Origin: Timema cristinae
Taxonomy: Eukaryota > Arthropoda > Insecta > Phasmatodea > Timematidae
Length of the DNA: 64,000 nt
Assembly: GCA_039000515.1 (NCBI GenBank)
Contig: JBCFYV010000012.1
Coordinates: 91,207,588-91,271,587 of the forward strand
Direction of reading: 5' to 3'
Numbering within the stretch: position 1 is the stretch's first letter; each line of letters opens with the position of its first letter. Below are positions 44,090-54,939 of this stretch, piece after piece. The position numbers were made by a program, and so were the translations under genes. The notes under the pieces are model-generated. The model saw nothing but the letters and a program-made list of their open reading frames with translations. It did not search any database and was not told the DNA's origin.

Positions 44090-47000
44090 CTGAAATCAAG
44101 GGTCCAGTGTAGGGCTACGAAAAAATATCGATACTTTACTATTATTGATATTTTTCTTTCAAACTAGTATATTTTCACTCAATACTTTTACTGATATTAG
44201 TACTCACACTTCGGTATCAAAAGAAACAATTTGTTATCTTCACTCATACTGGGATTAAATGTTTACAAAGATGGACTGTGGAGGAAGAACAAATGACACC
44301 ATTTCTCAATTCTCACTCATTTTATGCATGACAATCAAGAAGCAACTCTAGCATCAAATCTCTTTAAGCTCCTCATAAGTCATAGTTCCAATACATAGCA
44401 TAGATGCGATAGACCTAAGTATTCTATAATATGGTTAAATCATTATAATTTTCAGTGTTTAAATAAATATGAAAATACAATTATGATGCAAAAGTTGAAA
44501 TTATTATTAATGGATAAAAAAAAACAATTTTCCAGATTAAAATTTCAATACAGATACAGTTATAAATAATTATCTTTCAATACCATGTCCCTAGTCAAGT
44601 AAGACAATAACTAGAGCTAGGTCAAATCTGTATTGTGGGACAAATTATAAACATACAAGTAAATAGTAAATGTTAGCATTATCCGTCATAATGCATTCAT
44701 TATTACTAGGGATGGGACTCTCGAATCCTTAGGAATACTTGAGATTTAAGAATTCGAAAAAATTGATAATAAGACTCAAATCTTTTTAAAAGATTTTTTT
44801 TGCAAAAATGATTATGAGGCTCAAATCCTTTTAAAAGATTTTTTTGCAATTTTTAAGAGAAATTTGTTTTAGAGGTCTAATACTGCTTATTTGTGATTAA
44901 GAAGCAATTTATTATAGGAATAATTTAACAATCAGGCTTCAGACCAGTAATTTAACACTTAACTGAATGTATGAATTATATGATACATAGATTATAAGAA
45001 AGGATGTTAAATATTTAATTACTATTTGTATTTTCTACTTTATTTATATTTCCTGTTACGATCATTTTTTCCAAGATTTGGATTTGAGATTCTAAGGTAA
45101 ATTGGAGATTAGGATTCGTAAAATAGTGGATTCCACCCAACTCAACATTAGTCTTACACTAGTGCCAGAATTATCAGCAATTTATACCAGTTAGCTTTAG
45201 AAAATTGGATATACTTTTTAAAATGTTTTTAAAACACATACACCCATATTTCAAAGGTCTGATAATTGATTTACATTTAATATAAGAAAAAAGTATTCAA
45301 AGTAATCGCATTGAAGTTAAGATAAAAAAAATAATCAAAGTTAACCCTCATTAGCAATATTTATTCTTTTCAAACAAATTTTAGAGTGTTATATTTAGAG
45401 TGGCATGTTAACCAACCTGTTAGTCAAACGTGGTTCATCAAACTTGAGTTTATCTGGCTGCTTGTACACAAGAAAAACATATCTGTGTAAACCTGTTAAC
45501 AAAGATAAACATCCACAATCAATGTTAATCAAATAATGATATAGATAAAAACCTCTTCTATGATATGAAAAATAAATGTAGAGTAAACAACATCAGCAAA
45601 AAAAACTCACTAAATGTAAATAAAATATTACAAGCATTAACAAAAGATTATTTATTGACACCATCTGTAATGCAAATATTTGTGTGACTTGCTATAAACT
45701 ACAGAGTCAAATTGAAACAAAAACCAATAACAGAAAGGTAAGAAGCTTAATGCACAAGGATTAGATGTAAAGTATAGACATGAAATGGGAAAACCAGTGA
45801 TAAGCGGAAGTGGAAGGAGACACCATGGCGGAACGAGGGAGTGAAAGAAGTAGTTGAGGAGAGTAACAAAGCATTCAGAGTTTTAAGAATAGGAATGAGG
45901 AAACAGAGGAATAGTATAGGGCAAAAAGAGAAGAGTGAAGCAGGTGTTATAGGAAGCCAGGAAAGATTGGATGCAGAACTAAACAGACTTGATGGAAAAA
46001 GGGTGGAAGGAAGTAGGAAAATTTTATAAAGTCAGGTTAAGAAACATAAGGAGATACAAAAGACAAGAGAAGAAAATAACTATTGGAGGGTCTATTTAGA
46101 GAAGTTGTTCAATCTGGAAGAGGAAAGTGATGAGAGCAAAGCAGAGGAGCATGAAGAATTAGCATGAAATATATGAAGGATGCATTAAAAAAGATGAAAC
46201 TGGGAAAAACACAAGGCGTGAACAAACTTAACGATGGAAATGATAAGAGCTGCAAGAGAAGCAGGAATACAATGATTATAGAGGATGCTTAGAGTGATAT
46301 GGCAGGAGAAAGGAAAAGGTGTACAAATTATAGGGTAATAAAGCTAGTGTACCACCGTATAAAGATACAGTAGAGTCTCGAAAACTCAATAATTCAACAT
46401 TCTGTGTAACTCGACGTGTGCACATAGTTGTTGGCACCAGTCATCACAATCCAAGGTCGTTCAACTGTATAACTTCTCAGTTTGTTTGTGTAACTCAAGT
46501 GGAACAGTCGTGCTGTGTTTGTTAGTTTTCCAATTCATGTTATTCGAATCAATACAAGATTATATGTACAGTACTGTATTTCTGTATATTACACATATGT
46601 ATAAACCCATTATACTAACACGTAATATATTGTACTGTATATATAATATTTGATACTGTACTGTGATTCATAATTGTTTAGTAAACTTGACATAGTAAAC
46701 ATACATCTTATGCAAGTTCATTCGTGAAACTCGACATTTCAATAACTCGACACCATCTCAGTTCACATTAGGTCGAGTTTTTGAGACTCTACTGTATATG
46801 AGAAGATACTGGAAAAGAGAATACTGTACAGAAGAAAATGAAAGAAAGTTGGAGAGAGGAACAGTAGAGATCTAGGGAAAAGAGGTCTAAAATAGACTTT
46901 ATCTGCACTACATGCCCTCTTGTACTCCTAAAGTTTGTCGCTCTCTTCACCCAGTTGTACAATTGATCCCTCCTTTTTAGGGCTAGACAGCCTTGTAGCC

Positions 47001-50000
47001 AGTCGGTAAGGTCCAACGCTCTTCGCCACCACACGCCAACCCCCTCCCCACCTTTGCTGCCTGCTACAGGTTCACAAAGCTGAGGTCGAGACTCCCCAAA
47101 GTGACCAATAAAAGAGAGCCGTGGGCAGGCTAAGCGTCAGTCATTGCCTCAGCTCCATACTGGCAACATCCCCCTCTGGGAATAAACAGGTGTCTACCAC
47201 ATCAGTGTTGTCTTTTTGGACCAACGCCCGAGCTTCCTATCCCCCCTTCCACACCTCTGCTCATCATGACTCTTTATCAAGCCTCATATTCCCCCTTACA
47301 CCTACTCCAGCTCCGCTCCTCTCATTGCGACTCTTCGCCAAGCCTCCTATTCCCTTTTCCCCCTACTCTAGCTCCGCTCACTCTGACTCTTCACCGAGCT
47401 TCCTATGCCCCTTCCTCCTACTCTAGCTTCACTCACTGCAACTCTTCACCGAGCTGCCTACTCCCCCTTCCCAAGCTGCAAAATTTCCGGTCGCCCTTTG
47501 GCAACCAAAATTTTGTTTTTTAAAATGTGTTTCAAACACTCCCGTACTATTTATGCTCACATTCTTATGTCTCAAACTATTGTGTGTAAGTGCCTTGGAA
47601 AGCTCGCGTTTTCAAACCAAGATTGCAATTTACATCAACAGATGTGCGTATATCTCCGTTTTCAACACCTTGGGTTGGCCTCCCAAAGAAAAAAAAAATC
47701 GATTCATAGTGAAAAGTGTTCAGCTAGATTCCCCAATTTGCTCAAGATTCTCATAGTTGGTGCTGTTCTACCAGTGAGCACAGTTTCATGTGAGAGGGGT
47801 TCAGATGGCACAACAGACTCAAGATGGCTTACAGGAACTCTCGCAGCTTGAGACACTGGATGATATGCTCAGAATTTTTGTAAATGGACCCTCCCTGAAC
47901 AAGAGTTTGACCCAAAATTTGTGATTGACAAGTGGTACTTCAGTGAAGAAAGGCAGCGTTACACAAAAACATATGGTGTTAAGGTACATACATTTTAAAA
48001 ATGGTTCATATTTTTCATAATCATGAATATAAAATAGTGGCGACCAAAAATTTTAGTATGGCTAGTGTCTTCAAACTTGAAATTTCATACCCTGCCCTGC
48101 CCTTCCCCTATCTCCTGCTCCGCTCGACAAGCTCTTCCCCTTCACCCTCACTCCATTCCCCTCTTCACCGAGCTCTGCCTAACTCCTCTCATCGGTCTCT
48201 TCCCAACACCCAACGTTCCGAACAGAGAAAGAAAGATAATTCCAGAGTATTTACCCAACAGTCCGAGTGTTACACTACCTCTTTTGCGGACCCTAGTCGG
48301 ACTCCGGAGAAAAAAAGCATTTAACAAAAAGATTATACTGAGTACATAAAACATTTGTTGGTACCAAAGCAAAAAGGGGAAAAGCTCCTAGGGCTCATGT
48401 TAAAAAATGAGCCGATTTTGAATATTTTCATTTCAATGCCAGAAATTTTATTTACTGGGATTTTAGAGCTAAAAATTGAGGTATCGAAACTAGTGATATT
48501 AAGACTGGTTCTTTAAACACAAGTAAGAATCATGAGTTATTGAGGAATATGGTCAAACATCTCTACTTCTCTTATTCCTGCTCTTTTGAATACCTTTCCT
48601 TTTTTTTTAAATTTCCATTCAATAAAATATCATAATTTATTAGGTCTTACCAGTTCCTTTTGGGGGGCCTGATCCCACATACTCGCTCAGTGTCTCGCCT
48701 TTTGAGATGTCCTTCCCTGGAATGTTCACAACAAGCCAATGGTGCCATTCACGAAATGTGGGATTGGCGCGGCTTGGAGCGTCTGGGTCTAACAAAAAAA
48801 ATAATCAATTAATGCAAATGTTGGAAGAGCTTAGACCAGACAAATACTTTTTGTGTCAATAAAATAGATCATAAAAGTAATGTGTTGTTATCTCAAATGT
48901 GTAAGTGTAGAAATTTTCTTAAATTTTCAAACTAAACTAGTCTTAGAACATTTTAGTGTGATAGTTATTTACGATTAATATATAATCAGTCTAACGAAAT
49001 GGGATAAGTATGGTGGACTTTAAGGAAATTCATAAGCATTTATCTGGAATAAGAATGTGTATTACCAAGGTTATTAATGGTTTGATCCAAGGGTTAGAAA
49101 TGAAGGATATTGTTTTACAGAAGGGCACCTGTGCTAGCGTGGAGAGGACCACAAGGTTAATATTCAGACTTTGACCGTTTTGTCACACGCAATCTATCCT
49201 AGTGGAAGAATGATGCCTTTAACCATGTGACCATAGCTCGGGAATGAGAAGGCATTTAAACTTATGTTATCATTTTGGCAGGATATAAGATTCTTTAGCT
49301 ATTGTATTTGTTCCTTTGGTGCATATGAATATTAAAAATAATATTATAATTATTATTATAAATGTTAATAGTTATCAAGTAATCAAACTGTAGAGTACTA
49401 AGCTTCCATTTTGTATGTTGTTAACATGGCAGCCTTGACTATAAATAACTAAAAACATAAATCTAATCAAAGGAATCAGGTTGATAAGAGTCAATTCAAG
49501 GAAATGCATCGAGAAAAGCAGGGAATCACATTACAGCAAAACTCAGTTCCATAAACATCTGTTAGGGCCAGAGGCCACAAATTTAAGATAAGGCGAAGGA
49601 GGGCAGGGGACAAACTTGGGTGTTGGGGTCTGTTATCGTTTTTAATGATGAAACATTAGTTTGGTTTCGCTAATTAAGAAAATTATACATACTATTTAAT
49701 AAATTGCTAATGATGACCATATTTCACTCAGTTTATTGATGTCACTTCTTATGAATAGTCAATGCTCCAAAGGAGGACATGTCCTACTGTACCCCCTGAT
49801 TAAGATTAGGCTTTGACCAATAAATTCTCAGTCAGACATGATAACCACTCTACTAAAACTGCAGCCACACACTATCAGAGTGAATTGAGTGTGTATGACA
49901 ATATCATACCTGTAAAACACAGTGTGTAAAATGCAGCACTGTCAGCATTCCAATCAACAGTCGGTACATCCTTCACTTGTGTTGGAGTGATCTCATTCCC

Positions 50001-53000
50001 AAGATTTACTTTCACAGAGCCAGAGTATGTTACCTATAATATAGAAATAGATTCAGTCATGAGCTGATCTAAGGAGTAGCTTTATAAGAAAAAGTCTAGT
50101 TGACCTTACAAATGTGATTTGTTTATCTTTCTAGAGTATAAATCATCCAAGACTGACCACCTTAGACAAGTGGTTCCCAAAGTGGGCTATGCGGCAGGAC
50201 GTTTGAGGGTGCGCAGAATAATATGAATAGTGAAAGAAAAAAACTACATATGCCAACATTGTAAGACAAGAGACAAGTCAAAAGTTGTGAAATTAATTCA
50301 ATGCTATGGTGCTATTTGACCTTTAGAAAAACTTGTGTTTCCCTCGCTTTGTTATTGTGCTGAATGGTGAGGAGTCCGTCCCTCAAAGTGTGGTGACCCC
50401 GACACTACAGCATGCATGTTCAGTGGCGCCCACCTCCAAAGGCTCAGCTCTCACTCTCCTCCACTTCAAAAACATTTGAGTGCCAGCCGCTAAGTCAGTC
50501 CATTGAGCGGTGAATAATGAATGAGTTCTTCTCAGTGTTTTTTAAGTATGGTAGTTTTTGCCATCGTTTTAAGTTGTGGTTAATTGTTCAAGTCATGTAT
50601 TAACAGATATAGATCAGCGGTTAAAAACCGGTACAGTAAGAAAGCTGAAACATAATGTGGAAAGTGATCAATGAATCATCAAGTCCTTCTCAGGACATAC
50701 CTAACACTTTGGTGCAAAACAGTGAAAAAACACAATCTTCAGATCTATACAGGTAATAAGAGAAAATACTGTGACCAATACATGAAGTATGGGTTTTCAT
50801 TTATAGGTGTTGAAGATTGTCCTAAGACCAGGGTGGCTATAAAACATATTTTACAAAATTTCCTGATTTTTCAAGGTTTTCCAGGCAACATTTTCCAATT
50901 TTCCCTGACTAATTTTTCCAATTTTAATGGTAGATGATGACTTTTGTTTTATTTATTATTAATATTAAAAAGAGTTTGTATCTACTATACATTAACTGTT
51001 TTATCAGTTATTTAAAAAATTAAAATGTTATTTTATTTAGGTACTATTAACTTTTGTTTTAGTGTTTGGTTGTGAAATTAATGGGATATTTTGGACATCT
51101 TTTTAATTCCCTGACTTTTCATTATTTTTAGTTAAATTCCCCGACATTTCCCTGTTTTCCCTGCCATCTAAAAATTTCCTGACTTTTCCAGGTTTTCCCT
51201 GTCTGTAGCCACCATGTAAGCCCCAGTGTGTAGTGTGTGTGTGGAGATGTATTATCTAATGATGGCAAACCTTCTTCACTCATGCAGCATTTACAAAAAA
51301 AATACAAAAAAAACACCAGTTATAAAAATAAGGAATGCAAATTTTTCATCACCTATTGAAACATCACAATGCGATATAGTACTTGTCGTCAGCTAACAAA
51401 GATAACGAAAATATGGTTGAAGCCTTGTAGAGTAGCTTTATTAGTTAATTGTATTGTTAAAAATGGTAAAAATCATACTATAGCTCAGAATTTAATTTCC
51501 TTGTTTAAAAGATGCCATTCTGTGTATGCTTGGAGAGAAACACGTGCAGAAAATTATCAGTATCTCTCTTACAAACAATACAATATTTCGAAGAATTCAG
51601 GATATGTCTGACAATGATGAGACAAAAGAACCTATGTTGCTAATTTCACTGTTTTGTTGTTGCAAGGTATTTAAAAGGCAATGAAGTTTAAGATAACCTT
51701 TAGCTTTGTCATCCTCTGTTAGAGTGCATAGGAGGGGAGGATATATTTGTACTATCGATTGTTATTTCAAATAAAAGGACATTAATTGGTATAATTGTTG
51801 TGGACTATGCACTGACGAAGCATTCTTAGCGGTCCTGTCATGAAGATAGTCCCCAATGGAACCTGGAGTCAGTGCTACAACTATAGGCAAAGCCTTGCAT
51901 CTAAGCACCTGCCTGGTGAATTAAAAGATGTTCTTGATGAAGTTGTGAAAGTGATTCATTTTATAAAGTCAAAGTCTGCAAACTCGAGGATTTTCAGAGC
52001 ACTGTGTGAAGAGATGATTAGTCTTCATTCTATCCTGCTCCTTCATACAGAAGAAAGGTGGCTTTCTTATGGTAAAGAACTTACCCGGATGTTCTAACTT
52101 AGGCATGAGGTCCAGCTAATTTTTTAAGACCACCCTTACCAACTTGATTCCAAGTTACATGACTGTGATTGGCTTAAGTCTTGCATACTTATCAGATATT
52201 TTACTACAAATATACAAACTATATTAAGCACTTCAGAATAGCTCGATAATGATCTTCAATAGTTCAGGAAAAATTGAATCTATGATTAAAAAATTAGATT
52301 TTTGGATGTCATATATTGAAAAAAAAAAAAGGCCAACCTGGGCTATTAGAAACTCTGCACAGTTTCCTATCTGAGAACAACCTGTACCTCTCCAAGGAAA
52401 TGATCAAGAAAATAAATGAACACTCGAAAGAGCTAACCAAAACCTGCTGATGAGAACAACTGGATTGCAAAACCCTTTGAAGAATAGTATTTACTAGCAA
52501 CGAGATTATCCAACAATAAAATAGAGAAGGTGATCAAACTTTCAACTGATACAAGTCCTTCAAAGGCTGAATTCAAAGTAATATTCCTTATTAGTTTAAC
52601 TTTATGGCAAACATCAGCAGAGAATATGAACATCTTACATCAAGACACTTAAGTTTCTGTTGTCATTTACAAATATGGAGCTGGTAGAGAGGGATGTCTA
52701 TACTTATACTTTTATAAAAAATAAATACTGTAGTAGGCCGAATGGAAGTTTTGATGATTGTATATCTATTTCACTTGAACCTGAGTTCAAAAAACAATGT
52801 GCCTCAAAACCAGATCAAGTATCGCATTAAACCTTTCTTGTGTTTTCTGTGTTTTATAAAGAATGATTTCAATTTCAGAACATATAAAAACTTAAAATTA
52901 TTAATAAAGTTAACGATAAATTAAATCTGTACATTTTTATTGTAACTTTTAATTTTTGAATGTAAATATGTATGCACTGTTTGCTCACCTTTTTATTTTA

Positions 53001-53618
53001 TTGTTCTTTTAATCCCATTATTGGTCTATTTATTTCCAGGTATAACAAATAAACTTGAAACAACAGCAACTAAATTAGCTTCATAGTATAAATTATTATG
53101 CAATAAATTTAAAAAAATAGTTTATAGTCATGTAAACAGAACAAAGGACTATAAATCAATTAAATGAAATTTTTATTTTATATTGTAGTATGTATGCAAA
53201 ATGCAAAATACTCTGTTTAAAACAATTGGTGATTGAAGTTTGTTTCATGGAGTTACTTCTTATGAGGTGAGGTCACGCCAATAGAATGTGTTAATTTTAT
53301 ATATATATCAGATAAAATCAAATGTCAGATGGTCGAGGGATAGTTTTTGACTTTTGAAAGGTGAATAAAATGACCAAGAGCTTGCATATTTAAACAAGAG
53401 GAGCTTTAGGAACCCCTGTTAAACTTTGATGACCATTGATTAGTTTTTGGATCCGAGAAATATATGTGCTGCATATCCATACCGCAAACATTTTACCTTT
53501 GCTACCTCTGCTGGTACTGTATCAATAACATCCGGACAATTTCGTGTTTCTCCATGTTAATCGGAATAAAGGTGAATATTCCCTGCAAGGTTCTCCACGC
53601 AACGCTTCCTGCAACCAT
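43951..53618 (-). CDS. Phosphatidylethanolamine-binding protein (PEBP/RKIP family), 5 coding exons
   Basis: Small cytosolic ligand-binding protein of the PEBP family; members bind phospholipid headgroups and some modulate kinases, but the specific role here cannot be told. Join on the minus strand: 53618-53497, 50033-49910, 48788-48651, 45492-45417, 44089-43951. All four introns have canonical GT-AG ends and matching phases. Signatures: [12 protein letters not shown], the ligand-site motif [36 protein letters not shown] with the GxHR motif, [23 protein letters not shown]. About 178 residues from the second Met of exon 1, the usual family length, or 199 from the first. Exon 1 lacks one base (GTCCGG where the frame needs GTCCCGG), so as printed the frame breaks after IV. 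The introns contain hAT, LINE and MITE relics. A minus-strand AATAAA lies at 43809-43804. Confidence 0.92.
44110..44593. mobile_element. hAT-type MITE in PEBP intron 4
   Basis: Ends TAGGGCTACGAAAAAATATC and, read inwards from 44593, TAGGGACATGGTATTGAAAG. Flanks GTCCAGTG (44102-44109) and GTCAAGTA (44594-44601) match at 6 of 8. 484 bp, non-coding; begins 20 bp from PEBP exon 5. Confidence 0.55.
44704..45150. mobile_element. Possible second hAT-type MITE in PEBP intron 4
   Basis: Left end ctagggatgggactctcgaa; the right end read inwards (ttgggtggaatccactattt) is only roughly inverse. Internal repeats of actcaaatcctttttaaaag-like blocks. No target duplication found. Confidence 0.3.
45417..45492 (-). 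CDS. PEBP coding exon 4: GLHRYVF motif
   Basis: Acceptor tgttaacag, donor CTAACAG|GTTGGT; 76 nt, phase 1 to 2. Encodes [20 protein letters not shown] then PRLTN, the second PEBP signature. Confidence 0.94.
45770..46900 (+). pseudogene. Non-LTR retrotransposon ORF2 fragment, interrupted by a MITE
   Basis: Plus-strand pieces: [18 protein letters not shown], then [28 protein letters not shown] and a piece reading [16 protein letters not shown]. After a 427-bp insertion the same frame pattern resumes with [17 protein letters not shown]. These match the linker and early RT region of LINE ORF2 proteins (NYRxIxLL...YxxILxxRI). Stops and frameshifts throughout. It lies in PEBP intron 3. Confidence 0.68.
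46368..46794. mobile_element. pogo/Tigger-type MITE inside the LINE fragment
   Basis: Perfect-looking ends CAGTAGAGTCTCGAAAACTC and, from the right, CAGTAGAGTCTCAAAAACTC, flanked by TA on both sides (46366-46367 and 46795-46796). 427 bp, no coding capacity. Removing it with one TA rejoins the LINE RT frame. Confidence 0.85.
46901..47720 (+). other. GC-richer stretch with a short pyrimidine-rich tandem repeat
   Basis: At about 47255-47475 about four copies of a roughly 60-bp unit (ctagctccgctcactctgac / tcttcaccgagcttcctat) are seen, with a related patch at 48100-48210. The preceding 46.9-47.2 kb has an aataaa at 47182-47187 and could be LTR-like, but no matching second copy exists in the window. 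Confidence 0.45.
47721..47995 (+). pseudogene. hAT transposase C-terminal relic
   Basis: Reads [20 protein letters not shown], then in shifted frames [14 protein letters not shown] and [12 protein letters not shown]. This is the hAT dimerisation pattern (VLPVSTASCERGFS...LxDLMRI). Frameshifts between the pieces. Lies in PEBP intron 3. Confidence 0.68.
48000..48640 (+). other. PEBP intron 3, right part
   Basis: Pyrimidine-rich to AT-rich intron sequence; only the repeat patch at 48100-48210 was recognised. Confidence 0.4.
48651..48788 (-). CDS. PEBP coding exon 3: DPDAPSR motif
   Basis: Acceptor ttgttag, donor GGAACTG|GTAAGA; 138 nt, phase 1 to 1. Encodes the ligand-pocket block [26 protein letters not shown] and [11 protein letters not shown]. 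This is the most conserved segment and makes the family call secure. Confidence 0.96.
48789..49909 (-). other. PEBP intron 2
   Basis: Intron of 1.1 kb with no clear gene. Two weak tRNA-like patches (about 49100-49245 and 49745-49870) may be old SINE remnants. Confidence 0.4.
49910..50033 (-). CDS. PEBP coding exon 2
   Basis: Acceptor attatag, donor TTTACAG|GTATGA; 124 nt, phase 0 to 1. Encodes [20 protein letters not shown], then [21 protein letters not shown], the first half of the PEBP beta fold. Confidence 0.93.
50664..52830 (+). pseudogene. hAT transposase relic, ZBED5/SCAND3-like
   Basis: Plus-strand pieces in family order: [20 protein letters not shown] then DCPK; after a MITE, PQCVVC; then [21 protein letters not shown] and SLLQT; then [34 protein letters not shown] and [13 protein letters not shown]; finally [17 protein letters not shown] and a stop at 52828-52830. 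This matches the hAT-derived proteins of the ZBED5/SCAND3 type from N- to C-terminus. Frameshifts are many. A hAT-like end, agtggttcccaaagtgggc, lies upstream at about 50170; the right end was not found. In PEBP intron 1. Confidence 0.8.
50831..51216. mobile_element. MITE inserted in the hAT relic
   Basis: Starts GGGTGGCTATAAAAC and ends, read inwards, CATGGTGGCTACAGACAGGG, with internal repeats of ttttccaggttttcc and ccctgacttttc. Flanked by TAAGACCA (50823-50830) and TAAGCCCC (51217-51224), an 8-bp duplication with two differences. Removing it restores DCPK|PQCVVC of the hAT gene. Similar text (gaaaaatcagggaattt) occurs at about 4815-4920. Confidence 0.75.
52831..53496 (-). other. PEBP intron 1, part next to exon 1
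   Basis: AT-rich, no recognised repeat; contains a short (AT)n at about 53300. Confidence 0.4.
53497..53618 (-). CDS. PEBP coding exon 1 (one base short)
   Basis: Ends EVAK|GTAAAA and joins exon 2 in phase 0 to give EVAKVTYSGSV. Contains the family start region KHEIV followed, one frame over, by [13 protein letters not shown]. The shift is explained by one missing C in a C/G run. Two in-frame Met codons are available, 53618 and 53555. The upstream one adds 21 residues ([20 protein letters not shown], then N), mildly hydrophobic, which could be a leader or simply 5' UTR. The family's usual length favours the second. Confidence 0.75.
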
Positions 53619-54930
53619 GACAAATAATCCTACAGTGCTGAACATTCATTAAATTATATTAAATGTGGTTTTGAGTAGGGCTGTGGAGTCAGAGTTAGTA
53701 AAAATGTATCAACGCCGGCATCAAAATAAGAACTTATAATATTATAACAATATAATAAATGGTATCTATTTAATTTTAATTTTAAACTTTTTTAATACTT
53801 TATGGATAATACTTGTAATTTTGACTGACAAATTTATTTAAATATGCCTTCACAATATCAAAGAAGCTTCCCATAAAGTAATCTGTATTGGAGCATTTTA
53901 CTGCAGTAAATTTGTTATTACTAACTAATATACTTTATTCATTTATGAATGAGTCGAAGTCAGTCTGTAGAAAAATAAAGGAGTCGGAGTCAAAGGCTTG
54001 GCGTACTGACTTCGCAGCCCTGGTTCTGAGGAGTGTGAATACCAAATGGTATAAGTGCATTTTAGATGCCAAAAATTGAGATATAAGTTACCAAAATAAG
54101 GATGATCAAGTTAACTTACTATTATGTATTTTTTCAGTAATTAATTAACTCATTTGTGAACTAAAATACCATATCTGCTTTTACACCATCTTATTCATTA
54201 ATCTTGTTCAATTCCTATTCTATTATGTTGGTCCTATTCCTTTCCTACTCATTAATAAAAAATTCCAGAAACACTTAATAGTTTATTGTAACAATATCGC
54301 CAACCTCAACATATCCAACTTTTAATAATGTTGTTTTGTAGTGTTTTTTTGGTAATAAGCAATTTTTTTTCAAAATAAGGTGATTGTGCCCTTTTCTACA
54401 TGGAAGGTTAGGTTAGGTTGAGTTAGTTTATAATTCATAATATGTAGATGGTTATTTAAACTATTTATAATTTATGAAATATTATTTGTCTGGAAATGCT
54501 TAAAAATATGCCAAACAATATCCTGTGAAGTGTTTAAGTGGAACAATTATTTTATAAACCAGGAAGCAAATACATAGCTTTCATATTAAATATGTTATGT
54601 GTCAAGAGTGACCGGGTGTGTCAGTGCATCTTATTACCTCCTAGTGGTAGTGGCACAAGCAACGGTATATTGGCCGGCAGGCCATCTTTATAGTAGCTAT
54701 ACTGGTTTGTAGGAACAATGGAAGCATGTTCACTGCTCAGGGTAAGAATGAGCAACAATTGTACTTTGGGTATACTGGCTAAAATGTGCCAATACCGATC
54801 GGTACAGCATCCTTACCGTAAGCAGTGAATATTGTCATGGGTGTAGGTACGATCAAGGTTAGTAACCTGGTTTACTCTAAGCTGATTAGTAAAAGAAACT
54901 GTACAATATAAGACCCAGATGACCAAAGCT
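53619..54930 (-). other. Region upstream of PEBP
   Basis: Should hold the PEBP promoter and 5' UTR, but no definite TATA or initiator could be assigned. At about 53670-54030 a patch reading gctgtggagtcagagttagt and gtcggagtcaaaggcttggc looks like the inverted ends of a MITE. A ggttaggttaggttg run is at about 54405. Confidence 0.35.
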
Positions 54931-54939
54931 ATAAAGGTC

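Noticed and set aside
46901..47250. A retroviral or Gypsy-type LTR suggested by an aataaa and nearby GC-rich sequence
   Set aside because: No second LTR, primer-binding site, or gag/pol similarity in the window.
47121..47523. Ser/Pro/Leu-rich proteins around 47.1-47.5 kb
   Set aside because: Overlapping frames in a pyrimidine-rich tandem repeat; no splice or start support.
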